Source: Chitinilyticum aquatile DSM 21506 (lineage in GTDB: Bacteria; Pseudomonadota; Gammaproteobacteria; Burkholderiales; Chitinibacteraceae). Taken from it: a DNA stretch of 58,735 nucleotides. Positions 44,809-54,228 of this stretch are shown here, one piece after another (the first letter of the stretch is position 1; every line of letters begins with the position of its first letter). The DNA lies in assembly GCF_000430805.1 (NCBI RefSeq), contig NZ_AUMS01000017.1:1-58735 (forward strand), in the 5' to 3' direction. A model generated the notes under the pieces. It ran no database searches. It saw only the letters and a list, made by a program, of their open reading frames with translations, and was not told where the DNA came from. The position numbers were made by a program, and so were the translations under genes.

Positions 44809-45273
44809 CTAGACTTTGCGCACGCGCTGGGTCAGGCCCTTGAGGAAGTGGCGCAGGAACTGGTCACCGCACGCCCGGAAGTGCTTGTGATCCTTGCGGC
44901 GGAAAAAGGCAGAAAGCTCATGTTTGGAGACGGTGAAGCCGGCGGCGGCCAGCATGGCGCAGATGTCGTCGTCTTTCAGCTCGAAGGCGGTGCGCAGCTT
45001 TTTCAGTACCAGGTTGTTGCTTGCCGGCAGCTCGATGGGTGGCGCGGGGCGGCTTTCGTCCTTGCCACGGCGCAGCACGATCAGCGCATCCAGAAACTGC
45101 ACGAGGGTGAGGTCGTCGCATTCGGCGAAGCCCGGCTCGTCCACTTTCTTCAGAAAGGCCTGCATGGTGTCCAGTCTGACGTCATGGCCGCTGGCCTGCA
45201 CCATCTCGGCCATTCTGGCGTCGGACAAATCCAGCATGAAGCGAATGCTGCGCAGTACATCGTTATTCAACAT
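44809..45273 (-). CDS. DUF1456 (YehS-family) protein
   Basis: A 154-residue protein with two tandem DUF1456 repeats: MLNNDVLRSIRFMLDLSDARM and later NNLVLKKLRTAFELKDDDIC. Each is followed by an EFxAFxRRKxHKxFRxCGDQxLRxFLxGL-type end (SAFFRRKDHKHFRACGDQF). Cytosolic, function unknown in the family. The ATG at 45273 is the conserved family start. Confidence 0.88.
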   Translation of the reverse strand: MLNNDVLRSIRFMLDLSDARMAEMVQASGHDVRLDTMQAFLKKVDEPGFAECDDLTLVQFLDALIVLRRGKDESRPAPPIELPASNNLVLKKLRTAFELKDDDICAMLAAAGFTVSKHELSAFFRRKDHKHFRACGDQFLRHFLKGLTQRVRKV

Positions 45274-45399
45274 GGGGCGGACCTGGGTGGGGGAAGCGGA
45301 CATTTTACGCGGCCTGCCGGTGCTTGCCCGCTTTATATTTGTTCCGGGATTGGCATCCTGCCGGTTGCCGCAGTGCGGCGGGATGTGATCTGGCCGTGC

Positions 45400-45963
45400 T
45401 TACTGCGGGTAGAGCAGCGGGGCGGCGATGAGCTGGGCGCGCAGGATGTCGCGCTTGCGGCGGTCGTCGCGGTGCTGCTGGTTCAGGTTGTCCAGCTCGC
45501 GCTGCCAGCGGCGGCGATCCTTGTCGTTGGCAGCACCATATACCTTGTCCTGCAGCTTGCCGCGCTGGTCGCTGTATTGCGCGATGCGCGCCTCGGTCTG
45601 GTCCAGATCGCGCTGAATCGTGTAACGCTGGTAGCCGCGCTGGTAGGCACCCATGAAGGCGGCCTGGCTTTCCGCCGGGCAGACATTGCCGGCTGTGCCG
45701 CCGCGCAGGCCCACCTGATAGCCGCTGGCGGCCGTGCAATAGCTGCGCAGGCCTTCGCTGCGGCCACGGTTGTACTGGGCGAGGTCGGGCTTGATGCCCT
45801 GCTTGCTGCAGGCCTTGGCGTGATTGGCAATCTGCGAGTCATAGCCGGCCTGCCCATCACGCAGGCCGATGCCATACCAGTCGCCGGTGCGGCATTCGCT
45901 TTGGCTGAGTGAAGTGCAGGCGCTGGTCAGCAGGGTCAGGGCAGGCAGGATGAGGTGGCGCAT
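45400..45963 (-). CDS. DUF2799 lipoprotein
   Basis: A 187-residue protein. Signal MRHLILPALTLLTSAC has a lipobox-like LTSAC. The DUF2799 core has DWYGIGLRDGQAGYD, a NRGRSEGLRSYCTAASGYQVG pattern and YQRGYQRY, followed by a long charged helix. Envelope protein of unknown role. ATG 45963. Confidence 0.82.
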   Translation of the reverse strand: MRHLILPALTLLTSACTSLSQSECRTGDWYGIGLRDGQAGYDSQIANHAKACSKQGIKPDLAQYNRGRSEGLRSYCTAASGYQVGLRGGTAGNVCPAESQAAFMGAYQRGYQRYTIQRDLDQTEARIAQYSDQRGKLQDKVYGAANDKDRRRWQRELDNLNQQHRDDRRKRDILRAQLIAAPLLYPQ

Positions 45964-46208
45964 GGCGTGCTCGCAGGCAGACTGGAAAGGCCGGCATTGT
46001 AGAAGGCGCATGCCGTGAGCATCCTGTGAATAGTTGTGCTGCGCGGTGTGAGGATTCACGCGGGCTGTGGGGGAACCATCCGGCATGTGCCTGCGGCACT
46101 CGTCAGTCCGCGTGCGGCGAGACATGGCAGGTGCTTTCTGCCTATGACCAGGATCAGTGCGTGCCGCTGCCGTGTTTCTGCTGCGCCTGCACCGTTGCCC
46201 GCCACGAC

Positions 46209-46472
46209 TTAACCCAGCCTGACCGCTCCCCAGACGATGGTTGGAAACGAGAGCGCAATGGCGATTTCGGACCACACCGGCAGGTGGATGGACGGATAGA
46301 TCTGCTGACTGCTGAACAGCCCGAACAGGAGAAAGACAAACGCCAGCAGCGTGGCCAGGTAGCCCGGAACCGGGCTGGGCTGCGGCTTTGTGCGGTGGCC
46401 GGCCCGGGCACGGGCGGAAGTTGTGGGGCGGTCATCAATGATCCGCAACGGGGGGATGCGCGGGGTGGGCAT
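46209..46472 (-). CDS. Small membrane protein, unknown
   Basis: An 87-residue protein with a proline/arginine-rich N-terminus and two hydrophobic segments (YLATLLAFVFLLFGLFSSQ and IAIALSFPTIVWGAV). AGGAG eight bases before ATG 46472 supports translation. No gene is visible in the ~245 bp to its left. Confidence 0.55.
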   Translation of the reverse strand: MPTPRIPPLRIIDDRPTTSARARAGHRTKPQPSPVPGYLATLLAFVFLLFGLFSSQQIYPSIHLPVWSEIAIALSFPTIVWGAVRLG

Positions 46473-46696
46473 CGCACAGGCTCCTGTCATGAGGTCGATA
46501 GCATCATGCTATGCCGCTGGTCTATCCCGGCGCAGTGGAGCATTACCGGTGCTGCCGGGTAATTTTTGGTCGCCATGCCGGGTATGGACAGGCGGAACGC
46601 CAGCTCTCGGGATTACGGATAGGGCAACGGAGGGTGCCATCTGCGCCGTCTTCTGTCTCCGATTCAAGCGGACGCGAACCCCGTGTGCTGGGGGGG

Positions 46697-47395
46697 CTAC
46701 AGCAGCCCGATCAGGCGGGAAAATTCGGCTTCGGCTGTGCCGTACTGCAAGGAGAGGCCGTCAGCCTGATACCAGTCCCGACCGGCTTCCAGGTGCGGGC
46801 CCAGCAGCATCACTTTGCCCTGGCCATGACGGGTAAGCAGCCCTGCAATGCGGCCGCTGCGCTGGTAGCGCCCCAGGACGGTGGCTCCCGGCGGCGCGTG
46901 CCGGCCCAGATGCGGCCCGCTCTGGGTGTAGAGTTTGCGCGTCTTCCCCTGCCAGATGACGGGCAGCAGGGTGGGCTGATCGCTGGCGATTTCGGCGCTG
47001 ATGTCGTCCAGCCCGACCAGCGCAAAAGCGGGTTTGCGGCTCGGCAGATCGCTGTAGCGGGCGGCCAGATAGGCGCCGGCGCAGATCCCCAGATAACTGC
47101 CTCCCCGTTTTACAAACTGGCGCAGTGCCTTGATCTGCTCGGGGCGCAGAGCATCCAGTGTTTCGTCGATGTCATCCGAGCCGCCGGGTTGCACATACAC
47201 CTGCAGCTGCGCCAGCGTAGCGGCATTCAGTGTTTTTTCGTTCAGGTAGATGACGCGGTCATGGCGCGCGGTAAAAAACGCCCCCACCGTTTCACCGCAG
47301 CCGTTGCAGGTTCCCGCGCCAGTGAAAATGCCTACCGTGCGGGCGTGGACAGCACCTGACAGCGTCAGCAGGATGGCGAGCAGGAAGGATCGCAT
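46697..47395 (-). CDS. Exported BPL_N / class I amidotransferase-like protein
   Basis: A 232-residue protein. The signal peptide MRSFLLAILLTLSGAVHA is followed by a glutamine-amidotransferase-like fold: VGIFTGAGTCNGCGETV, VQPGGSD, and the nucleophile elbow GGSYLGICAGAYLAA with Cys. This matches the biotin-protein-ligase N-terminal-like family, exported and of unknown substrate. ATG 47395 chosen; an in-frame ATG four codons earlier is possible. Confidence 0.8.
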   Translation of the reverse strand: MRSFLLAILLTLSGAVHARTVGIFTGAGTCNGCGETVGAFFTARHDRVIYLNEKTLNAATLAQLQVYVQPGGSDDIDETLDALRPEQIKALRQFVKRGGSYLGICAGAYLAARYSDLPSRKPAFALVGLDDISAEIASDQPTLLPVIWQGKTRKLYTQSGPHLGRHAPPGATVLGRYQRSGRIAGLLTRHGQGKVMLLGPHLEAGRDWYQADGLSLQYGTAEAEFSRLIGLL

Positions 47396-47504
47396 GGCGG
47401 TTGGCACAAGAGGAAAAACGCACAGTATGCCTGCGCCAGTTTACTTCGTGATGATGGGTAGCCAGTTGCGCGTGTATACGCTGCTGCTCTTGTGTGATTT
47501 GCTT

Positions 47505-47569
47505 GGGTATTTGTCTATAGCCATTTCATTTATTGGGTTATGAGCAAAAGGAGTGCAGGGTATATGCTC
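47505..47569. repeat. Partial copies of the dispersed hairpin repeat
   Basis: GGGTATTTG...AGCCATTTCATTTATTGGG and a second GGGTATATG at 47558. The closing arm is missing. The ~300-bp gap between the BPL_N gene and the PEBP gene holds this and nothing else I can identify. Confidence 0.45.
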
Positions 47570-47698
47570 TGTTTGAGTCTCTGTGGCGACCGGGCAACCG
47601 GCCCGAGCGTTTCGGCACGGCGGGCGAGCGTTTCTGCACCGTGGCGATGGCGTGCAATCCCTAGACTGGCAGCTCCTTTCCCTTGCCGGAGTAGCCAC

Positions 47699-48241
47699 AT
47701 GAAACGCCTGATTCTCTCGTCCCTTTCCTTTCTCGCGCTGGCCGCCGCCAGCCACGCCGCCGATTTCCGCCTGTCCAGCCCGACGCTGCAGGCGGGCAAA
47801 CCGATGCCGGCGCTGCACGAATTCAACGGCTTCGGCTGCACGGGCGCAAATGCCGCGCCGGTGCTGAACTGGCAGGGCGTGCCGGCCGGGACGCGCAGCC
47901 TGGCGGTGACGGTGTTTGACCCCGATGCGCCGACCGGCAGCGGCTGGTGGCACTGGCTGGTGGTGAACCTGCCCGCCGGCAGCCGCACGCTCGACGCGGT
48001 TGCGCTGCCGGAAGGTGCGCTGCAGACGCGCACCGACTATGGCGCACCCGGTTTCGGGGGCGCCTGCCCGCCGGCAGGCGATGCGCCGCACCGCTATCAG
48101 TTCACCGTCTGGGCGCTCGATACTGATAAGCTACCGGTCGATGCCAATGCCAGCGGCGCGCTGATCGGCTATCTGCTGCGTCAGCATGCCCTGGGCAAGG
48201 CCGAGCTGACCGCCACCTACCAGCGCCCGGCCAACCGCTAA
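47699..48241 (+). CDS. Exported YbhB/YbcL-family (PEBP-like) protein
   Basis: A 180-residue protein with signal MKRLILSSLSFLALAAASHAAD. PEBP ligand-pocket motifs: LAVTVFDPDAPTGSGWWHWLVVNLP, then YGAPGFGGACPPAGDAPHRYQFTVWALD, each in the family order. Kinase-regulator-like fold that binds small anions; the bacterial role is unknown. The AraC gene starts 12 bp later, probably one operon. Confidence 0.9.
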   Translation: MKRLILSSLSFLALAAASHAADFRLSSPTLQAGKPMPALHEFNGFGCTGANAAPVLNWQGVPAGTRSLAVTVFDPDAPTGSGWWHWLVVNLPAGSRTLDAVALPEGALQTRTDYGAPGFGGACPPAGDAPHRYQFTVWALDTDKLPVDANASGALIGYLLRQHALGKAELTATYQRPANR

Positions 48242-48252
48242 CCTAGACCGCC

Positions 48253-49086
48253 ATGACCGACACCCTCACCCATTCCCCGCCGCAGACCGGCCCCGTGCAG
48301 CTGCGCGTGGTGCAGCAGGGCACCATCACCGCCCGCAGCGCGCAGCATCTGCGGCGGGTGATGTGCTGGTCACCGCTGCTGATGCGGGTGCGGCGCGGCC
48401 AGAAAGTCCTCATCGATGGCGAGCACCGCCAGCAGGCCGGCCCTGGCCAGCTGGTCGCGGCGCCGGCCGGCACCGAGCTGGAGCTGATGAATCTGCCGGA
48501 GGCCGGGGCGTATGTCTGCGAAGTGCTGCAGTTCGCGCCGGCCTTGCTGCAGCACTGCCGCGACAGCCATGCCGGGGTGTTTGGTGGTTTGCTGGCGCGC
48601 CCCGACCCTGCGCTGATCTGCCCGCTGGACGCGCTGCCGGCGCGGCTGTGGGATGAGGTCTTTGCCGCGGCCAGCCAGCAGGAGCCTGATGAACTGCTGC
48701 AGCACCGCGCCGAGGGCCTGCTGCTGGCGCTGGCGCTGGCCGGCCACGGTGGCAGCCTCTTCATCGACCGCAGCGCGGCGCTGACACGGCGCGTGCAGCA
48801 GATGCTGCTGCTGCAGCCGGGCCGCGACTGGACGGTGGACGATCTGGCCGTGGCGCTTGGCGTGGGCGCATCCACGCTGCGCCGCCAGCTGGCGCAGGAA
48901 GGTACGTCGTTTCGCGAGTTGCTGGAGCAGGTGCGCCTCAACAGCGCGCTGGCGCTGCTGCAGGGCTCGCGCCAGCCGGTGGCACGCATCGCCGAGCAGT
49001 GCGGCTACGCCTCGCCCTCGCGCTTTGCCGTGCGCTTTCGCAGCCGCTTCGGCATGAGCCCGCAGGAGCTGCGCGTGAGCTGCTGA
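48253..49086 (+). CDS. AraC-family transcriptional regulator
   Basis: A 277-residue protein. The N-terminal half is a cupin-like sensor (VLIDGEHRQQAGPGQLVAAPAGTELELM). Two helix-turn-helix motifs at the C-terminus are WTVDDLAVALGVGASTLRRQL and PVARIAEQCGYASPSRFAVRF. It probably regulates the adjacent PEBP-like gene or itself. It ends 10 bp from a convergent gene. Confidence 0.92.
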   Translation: MTDTLTHSPPQTGPVQLRVVQQGTITARSAQHLRRVMCWSPLLMRVRRGQKVLIDGEHRQQAGPGQLVAAPAGTELELMNLPEAGAYVCEVLQFAPALLQHCRDSHAGVFGGLLARPDPALICPLDALPARLWDEVFAAASQQEPDELLQHRAEGLLLALALAGHGGSLFIDRSAALTRRVQQMLLLQPGRDWTVDDLAVALGVGASTLRRQLAQEGTSFRELLEQVRLNSALALLQGSRQPVARIAEQCGYASPSRFAVRFRSRFGMSPQELRVSC

Positions 49087-49096
49087 GGCGGCCGCG

Positions 49097-49498
49097 CTAC
49101 TCTGCGCCGAATTGCGCCAGTACCTGGGCCTCGGTCAGTTTTTCGGTGTCGTTGGCAAAGTCGTAATAGGCGGGCTTGTTGTCGACGAAAATCTGCATGG
49201 TGAAGGTCAGCCCGCTGTCGTCCTCGAACAGGCCGGCCGGGACGAAATGCTCGCCGGTGGGAAGGTAGCGGTAATAGAGGTGCGAACCGCACTTGCTGCA
49301 GAAGGCGCGCTCGGCCCAGTCGGACGAGCGATAGGCGGTGATGTGCTCGGCGCCTTCGATGCGCACATCGCTGCCGCAGGGCACCGCCAGCAGCGGGCCG
49401 CCGCTCCAGCGCCGGCACATGCTGCAATGGCAGGCATCGGCGGTGTGATGTTCACCGGTTTCAAGCCGGACCGACCGGCACAGGCAATGGGCTTTCAT
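49097..49498 (-). CDS. GFA (CENP-V/Gfa)-family zinc protein
   Basis: A 133-residue protein. Zinc cysteines in HCLCRSV, CHCSMCRRW and FCSKCGSHLYYR match the glutathione-dependent formaldehyde-activating fold. Cytosolic; possible S-hydroxymethylglutathione or other thiol substrate. Convergent with the AraC gene. Confidence 0.9.
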   Translation of the reverse strand: MKAHCLCRSVRLETGEHHTADACHCSMCRRWSGGPLLAVPCGSDVRIEGAEHITAYRSSDWAERAFCSKCGSHLYYRYLPTGEHFVPAGLFEDDSGLTFTMQIFVDNKPAYYDFANDTEKLTEAQVLAQFGAE

Positions 49499-49594
49499 GC
49501 GGGCTTGCTCCTCACTCGGACAGGAGTTGCAAGCCTAGTCCGCCGGCATGACAGGCGCTTGTCGATTCTTGCTGGAATGCAGGCGTCATCACAC

Positions 49595-50338
49595 TCAGTT
49601 CACGACCGCAGCCCCCCAGCCATCCATGTCGGCGCCCAGCATGCTGGCCAGCTCGTGATTCGCCAGCGATTCCTGTACCACCAGCGGCAGATGCAGCGGC
49701 AGGGTTTTCACCATCAGCAGCTCGCCGGGCTGGCTGGCGTCGCCGGTGCGGTAGCCGCGTGTGCCCAGTTGCTCGCGCAGTTGCGCGAGCGCAGCCGGTT
49801 CGCCCCGGAAAAAGTATTCCAGATCGTGCGGCAGCTCGGGATTGCTGCCCTGTTCGACCAGATGGCGGATCACCCTGTTGTCGAGAATGAAAAACTGGTC
49901 GGCCAGCGTCGGGCGCAGGTAATCGTTGCAGAAGCCGGGGCCTTCGGATTCATCCACGTCGATGGCGTAATCCGGGTGCTGCTGCATCCAGCCGCCAACC
50001 GGCGGGCGGAATGCATCCCAGTTGTCGTGCAGAAAGACCAGCTCGCGCCACCCGGCATAGGTCATCCGTCCGGCCAGGACACAATTCGGTGTGTCGCAGT
50101 CGTGCAGCACCGCGCAGAGAGCGTCTTCCATCTGCCACAGGCGCTCCGATTCCTCCCCCTGCGGGCCGCCATTGCGCCCCGGTGCCGCAATCGGAATGAT
50201 GATGCGGGCACAGTGCGGCAGATCGGCTGGCGGGTTCATGACCACGTCCATCGCGACAGAGATGAAAAACAGCTGCTCCGGTGTTTCGCGGACAAACATT
50301 TCCCAGTGTTCACTGACGATCTGGCGGGCGGTGTTCAT
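49595..50338 (-). CDS. Suppressor-of-fused-like/DUF695 and RraB-like protein
   Basis: A 247-residue protein. N-terminal WEMFVRETPEQLFFISVAMDVV and GRMTYAGWRELVFL fit DUF695. The C-terminal ~100 residues (DQFFILDNRVIRHLVEQGSN ... LREQLGTRGYRTGD) resemble the RraB/ribonuclease E inhibitor-like fold. The function is not established. ATG at 50338. Confidence 0.7.
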   Translation of the reverse strand: MNTARQIVSEHWEMFVRETPEQLFFISVAMDVVMNPPADLPHCARIIIPIAAPGRNGGPQGEESERLWQMEDALCAVLHDCDTPNCVLAGRMTYAGWRELVFLHDNWDAFRPPVGGWMQQHPDYAIDVDESEGPGFCNDYLRPTLADQFFILDNRVIRHLVEQGSNPELPHDLEYFFRGEPAALAQLREQLGTRGYRTGDASQPGELLMVKTLPLHLPLVVQESLANHELASMLGADMDGWGAAVVN

Positions 50339-50474
50339 GTGGTAATCCTTGGCGGGGGTATGCGGCGGGAATACCTTAGAAGTGATTGTGGCTTGCGTCA
50401 ATAAAACAAAAGTGCAGCGTAAGTGTGTGGAGCGTCTTTGAAGGTGCCTGCTTATCGCCGAAGGTGCGTAGGGG

Positions 50475-50558
50475 GCCTTTTACTCCGGCATCGTTGCCCA
50501 CGGCGAGCTTGGCGTCCTTGATGCCGATGCTTGATGGAAGCCTGACGGCAACCTCCCT
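50475..50558 (-). pseudogene. Decayed fragment related to the exported protein at 51851
   Basis: An 18-residue core IGIKDAKLAVGNDAGVKG matches VGIDGGQLAVSHDAKVKG of the 245-residue protein encoded 1.4 kb away (11 identities). No start or complete domain remains. The rest of the ~255-bp gap between the flanking genes has no identifiable gene. Confidence 0.4.
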
Positions 50559-50593
50559 GTCAATTATTCTCGGCGGCTGGCGGCAGCCGGCAC

Positions 50594-51241
50594 TTAGCGG
50601 GCGTTGAGCGCGGCTTGTACCATGTCGGTGAGCTGCTGGTAGCCGAAACTCTGCAGCGGCTGCCCGTTCACGTAGTAGCTCGGTGTCTTGTTCACGCCCA
50701 GCGCCTGTGCGTCGGCGATGTCCTGCCTGATGATCGCGGTGATTTTTTCGCTCTGCATGTCCTGTTGCAGACGCGTCATGTCCAGCCCCAGTGGCGCAAG
50801 CTGCGCCAGTGCGAGGCTTAAATCGGCGCGGTGGTTGACGGCCCACTGGCTCTGCGTGGCCAGCAGGGTTTCCAGTGCCGGCCAGTACTGGCCCTGCAGG
50901 CGGGCGGCTTCCAGCGCGGCGACGACACTGCCGGCGCCCTCATGCAGTGGCGCGTAGCGCACCACCAGGCGAATCTGCCCCGGATGCTGCTGCATCAGGT
51001 CTTTCACAAAGGGATAGAAGGCCGCACAGGCCTCGCAGGCCGGGTCGAGAAATTCGGTGATGGTGACCTTCGCGTCGGCCGGCCCGAAGACGGGGGCGTG
51101 CGTGCGGTTCAGTGCCTGCTGGTTGGCGGCTGTCTGGGCGGAGATGCTGGCTTGTTGCTGCTGTTTCACATACAGCGCACCACCGATGAAGAGGGTCAGC
51201 AGGCCCAGTGCGGCGGCGACAAAGAGGAGTTTCTGTTTCAT
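50594..51241 (-). CDS. DsbA-family thiol-disulfide protein
   Basis: A 215-residue protein. An N-terminal membrane anchor (LLFVAAALGLLTLFIGGAL) precedes a DsbA fold. CEAC is the active-site CxxC (in EFLDPACEACAAF), with cis-Pro in NKTPSYYVNG. It oxidises or isomerises disulfides in the periplasm. Its ATG overlaps the stop of the DsbB-like gene (ATGA), making a self-contained oxidant pair as in Bdb systems. Confidence 0.9.
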   Translation of the reverse strand: MKQKLLFVAAALGLLTLFIGGALYVKQQQQASISAQTAANQQALNRTHAPVFGPADAKVTITEFLDPACEACAAFYPFVKDLMQQHPGQIRLVVRYAPLHEGAGSVVAALEAARLQGQYWPALETLLATQSQWAVNHRADLSLALAQLAPLGLDMTRLQQDMQSEKITAIIRQDIADAQALGVNKTPSYYVNGQPLQSFGYQQLTDMVQAALNAR

Positions 51242-51684
51242 GATTCTGGTTTGAGCCTGCTGGCTAGTAAGAAAGTGGTGATCAGGGCAAACGCGACAAC
51301 GGACATGAGCGGAATGGTGACAAAGCCGAACCATTCAGCGCTGACCTCGGCGCAGCTGCTGCCCTGTGCGCAGGGGCTGGCATTTTCAGCGATCAGTCCG
51401 AGCTGCAGCAGCCAGTGATAGATCGCGACCACCAGCCCGGTGAGTGACAGTGGCAGCGCATAGCGCACCACGCCCCGGTCGAACGGAAACAGCCCGAATG
51501 GCAGCATGATCGCCAGCGGGAACATGGCGATGCGCTGATACCAGCACAAGGTGCATGGCGCGTAGCCGAGCACTTCGCCGAAAAACAGCGCGCCCAGTGT
51601 GCCGCAGGCGGCGATCAGCCAGGCAGCGAACAGCAGCAACCAGCTGCTGCCGGTTTCGCTAGGGATGCTGGGGGTGGGGTTCAT
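51238..51684 (-). CDS. DsbB/BdbC-family disulfide bond formation protein
   Basis: A 148-residue protein with four membrane spans. The CxxC pair CTLCWYQR follows TM2 and the second pair is CAQGSSC in the second periplasmic loop, as in DsbB/BdbC. It re-oxidises the DsbA partner with quinone. First gene of the pair; ATG 51684. Confidence 0.92.
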   Translation of the reverse strand: MNPTPSIPSETGSSWLLLFAAWLIAACGTLGALFFGEVLGYAPCTLCWYQRIAMFPLAIMLPFGLFPFDRGVVRYALPLSLTGLVVAIYHWLLQLGLIAENASPCAQGSSCAEVSAEWFGFVTIPLMSVVAFALITTFLLASRLKPES

Positions 51685-51850
51685 GCGGCTCCGGGTAGTC
51701 GGGTAAAAAAGGCCGCCTAGGCTGCGCCTTCCAGCCGGACACAGACCATCGGCATGCAGTGAAGTTTCCGGTGGCTGGGGGTATTAATGCCATATTGCTT
51801 GTGCCGCCATCCGGGAAAGGGAGATGCTCCGCCTTGGGAAAAATGGCGGC

Positions 51851-52588
51851 CTAGCCGCCGAAGATCACGGCGTCGGGAATCTCGTACTGCTCGATGCCGA
51901 TGGTGACGAGGTTGCTGTCTCCCTGTTTGCCGGCCTTGAAGGGCATGTTCTTTTCCGCCTGGCTGCGGTCGCTCCAGTCCACCTTGCCGTGGCCGAAGTA
52001 GATCGTCCGGCTCTGGCCGCCGGGGCGGGTGATGGTGACGAGCGCTGCACCCCGCCCGATGCGTTCCACGCCGAAGTGGCACTGCGTGGGCGTGCCGGAG
52101 AAGCTGCAGCGCAGCTCGCCGGTGGCGTGGTAATTGGTTCCCTTTACTTTCGCATCGTGGCTCACGGCAAGCTGGCCACCATCAATACCGACATTCAGGG
52201 TGAAGCTGGCGCTTTCGCCACGGCGTGCTGCGCTGCGCATCAGATACACGCGCACGGTGTATTCGCCGTCCGCAGCCAGCTGGCCGCTGAAGCGGTTGCC
52301 CGATGTTGAGCCGATGAAGAGGGCTTCCGCGCTGGATCCCGGCGGCAGAATGTTGAAATAGTTGCTGCCATTGCTGGTTTTCAGCTCCACCTTCATCGTC
52401 TGGCCGGCTTGGGCGACCAGCTTGTAGTCGATGTACTGCTCGCCCCTGATCGTGTCCCTGATGGTGCTGCTGCTGGTGCCCTTGGCAAAGTGAACCGGTT
52501 TGACGAGCGGATCCTGCGCCATGGCTGGTGTGGCCGACAGGGCGATCAGGGTGCCGGCAAGGGCGGCAAGCAGGGGGCGGGATGTCAT
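51851..52588 (-). CDS. Exported protein of unknown function with inhibitor-like fold
   Basis: A 245-residue protein with signal MTSRPLLAALAGTLIALSATPAMAQ. The mature part has a beta-rich first domain (GTSSSTIRDTIRGEQYIDYKL, DGEYTVRVYLMRSAARRGE) like the periplasmic PPC-like or DUF4431 types. The second domain has two cysteines (ELRCSFSGTPTQCHFGV). No catalytic motif. A remnant of a related gene lies 1.3 kb away. ATG 52588. Confidence 0.7.
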   Translation of the reverse strand: MTSRPLLAALAGTLIALSATPAMAQDPLVKPVHFAKGTSSSTIRDTIRGEQYIDYKLVAQAGQTMKVELKTSNGSNYFNILPPGSSAEALFIGSTSGNRFSGQLAADGEYTVRVYLMRSAARRGESASFTLNVGIDGGQLAVSHDAKVKGTNYHATGELRCSFSGTPTQCHFGVERIGRGAALVTITRPGGQSRTIYFGHGKVDWSDRSQAEKNMPFKAGKQGDSNLVTIGIEQYEIPDAVIFGG

Positions 52589-52794
52589 GGCAATGCTCCG
52601 TGGATGGAATGCGCTTACTGTAGGAGAATGCCAGTGTCCTGTCTGTGGTGATAGATCACAGGAATGCTGTGACGAAATGCCGGGCGGCAGCCCCATCTCG
52701 CCGCAGCTCCGTCTGTACTGCATCGCAGCAAAAGGCGCTTCCTTTCCGGAGGGGCGCACCTTCATAATCAGGTTCTCATCTCGGGAGCCACACC

Positions 52795-54210
52795 ATGTCC
52801 ACCGTTTCCGCCGCCCAGACTTCCCGTGGCCGGGCGCGGCGCCAGCAGGTGCCGCTGGCCGGCCATGCCGAGCCCGGCAATATCAGGCGCGATCCGCTGC
52901 CCCTGCTCGAGGCCAGCAGCGCCGGGCGCATTGCCCGGCTGGTGCCGCTGCGCTACGGGCGCATGCTGGTGTCGCCGTTCACCTTCTTTCGCGGCGCTGC
53001 CATGCTGCAGGCGCACGATCTGGCCGGCACGCCCTGCAGCGGCATCATCCAGCAGATCTGTGGCGACGCGCATCTGGGCAACTTCGGCGGTTTTGCCTCG
53101 CCCGAGCGAACGCTCTTGTTCGACCTCAACGATTTCGACGAAACGCACCCCGGCCCCTGGGAGTGGGATGTGAAGCGGCTGGCGGCCAGCTTCGTGCTGG
53201 CCGCGCGCACCGCTGGCTTCAGCCGGCACAGTGCGGACGAGATCGTCTACCGGCTGGTGCGCAGCTATCAGCGCTGGATGGCGCATTACGCCGAGAAGGG
53301 CGCGATGCAGGTCTGGTATGACCGCATCAGCTACGAGCGCCTGCTCGACAGCATCGACGACGAGCACGCGCGCGAGGTGCTGGGCCGCGAAATGAAAAAG
53401 GCGCAGAAACGCACGCACGAGCGCCTGTTGCCCAAGATCGGCAGCAAGGTCGAGGGCCGTTGGCAGATCAACGACGAGCTGCCCTCACTGTTTCACATCT
53501 TCGGCGAAAACCCGGTCTTCGGTGCCGAAGAGCGCAAGATGCTGCTGGGCAACCGGCAGGCGCTGGCGCAGCAGCTGTATGGCGAATACCTGGCGACGAT
53601 CAGCATCAGCCACCGCCAGCTGCTGGAGCGCTTCAGCATGCAGGATCTGGCGTGCAAGGTGGTCGGTGTCGGCAGTGTCGGCACGCGCTGCCTTGTGCTG
53701 CTGCTGACCGACGAACAAGATAAACCGCTCTTCCTGCAGATCAAGGAAGCGCGGCCCTCGGTGCTGGCGCCCTATGTGCCGGCGGGCGTTTCGCCCTACG
53801 CCAACGAAGGTCAGCGCGTCGTTGTCGGCAAGCGGCTGATGCAGGCCTTCAGCGACATTTTCCTCGGCTGGTCGCATGCCGGTGGGCATCACTTCTACTT
53901 CCGCCAGCTGCGCGACATGAAAATCTCGCCGGCCATCGAGCGCTATTCGCCGACGGTGATGGCGCTCTACGGCGAGCTGTGCGGCTGGGTGCTGGCGCGC
54001 GCCCACGCCCGCAGTGGCGGTTTTGCCGGCGAGATCAGCGGCTATTTGGGGCAGGACGATGAATTTGCCAGCGCGCTGGTGCGCTACGCCGCAGCGTATG
54101 CCGACCAGAGCGAGCGCGATTACGAACTGTTCCGCGCCGCCTGCCTGAGCGGTCGGCTGGAAGCGCAGTCGGAGGATGATTTTGTCGCCGCGATGACGGG
54201 AGCGCTCTGA
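52795..54210 (+). CDS. DUF2252 protein, kinase-like fold
   Basis: A 471-residue protein with DUF2252 motifs: RYGRMLVSPFTFFRGAA, ICGDAHLGNFG, FDLNDFDETHPGPWEWDVKRLAAS in two parts, and VVGVGSVGTRCLVLLL. The CGDxHxxNFG and NDFD residues correspond to the catalytic and metal loops of aminoglycoside-kinase-like folds. Substrate unknown. ATG 52795 with GGGAG upstream. Confidence 0.92.
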   Translation: MSTVSAAQTSRGRARRQQVPLAGHAEPGNIRRDPLPLLEASSAGRIARLVPLRYGRMLVSPFTFFRGAAMLQAHDLAGTPCSGIIQQICGDAHLGNFGGFASPERTLLFDLNDFDETHPGPWEWDVKRLAASFVLAARTAGFSRHSADEIVYRLVRSYQRWMAHYAEKGAMQVWYDRISYERLLDSIDDEHAREVLGREMKKAQKRTHERLLPKIGSKVEGRWQINDELPSLFHIFGENPVFGAEERKMLLGNRQALAQQLYGEYLATISISHRQLLERFSMQDLACKVVGVGSVGTRCLVLLLTDEQDKPLFLQIKEARPSVLAPYVPAGVSPYANEGQRVVVGKRLMQAFSDIFLGWSHAGGHHFYFRQLRDMKISPAIERYSPTVMALYGELCGWVLARAHARSGGFAGEISGYLGQDDEFASALVRYAAAYADQSERDYELFRAACLSGRLEAQSEDDFVAAMTGAL

Positions 54211-54228
54211 GCTTCGTGTTGCAGCCTG

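Noticed and set aside
50376-50846. 156-residue minus-strand gene
   Set aside because: Most of it is a shadow of the DsbA-like gene in another frame; only a short block near 50475-50558 looks like real protein remnant.
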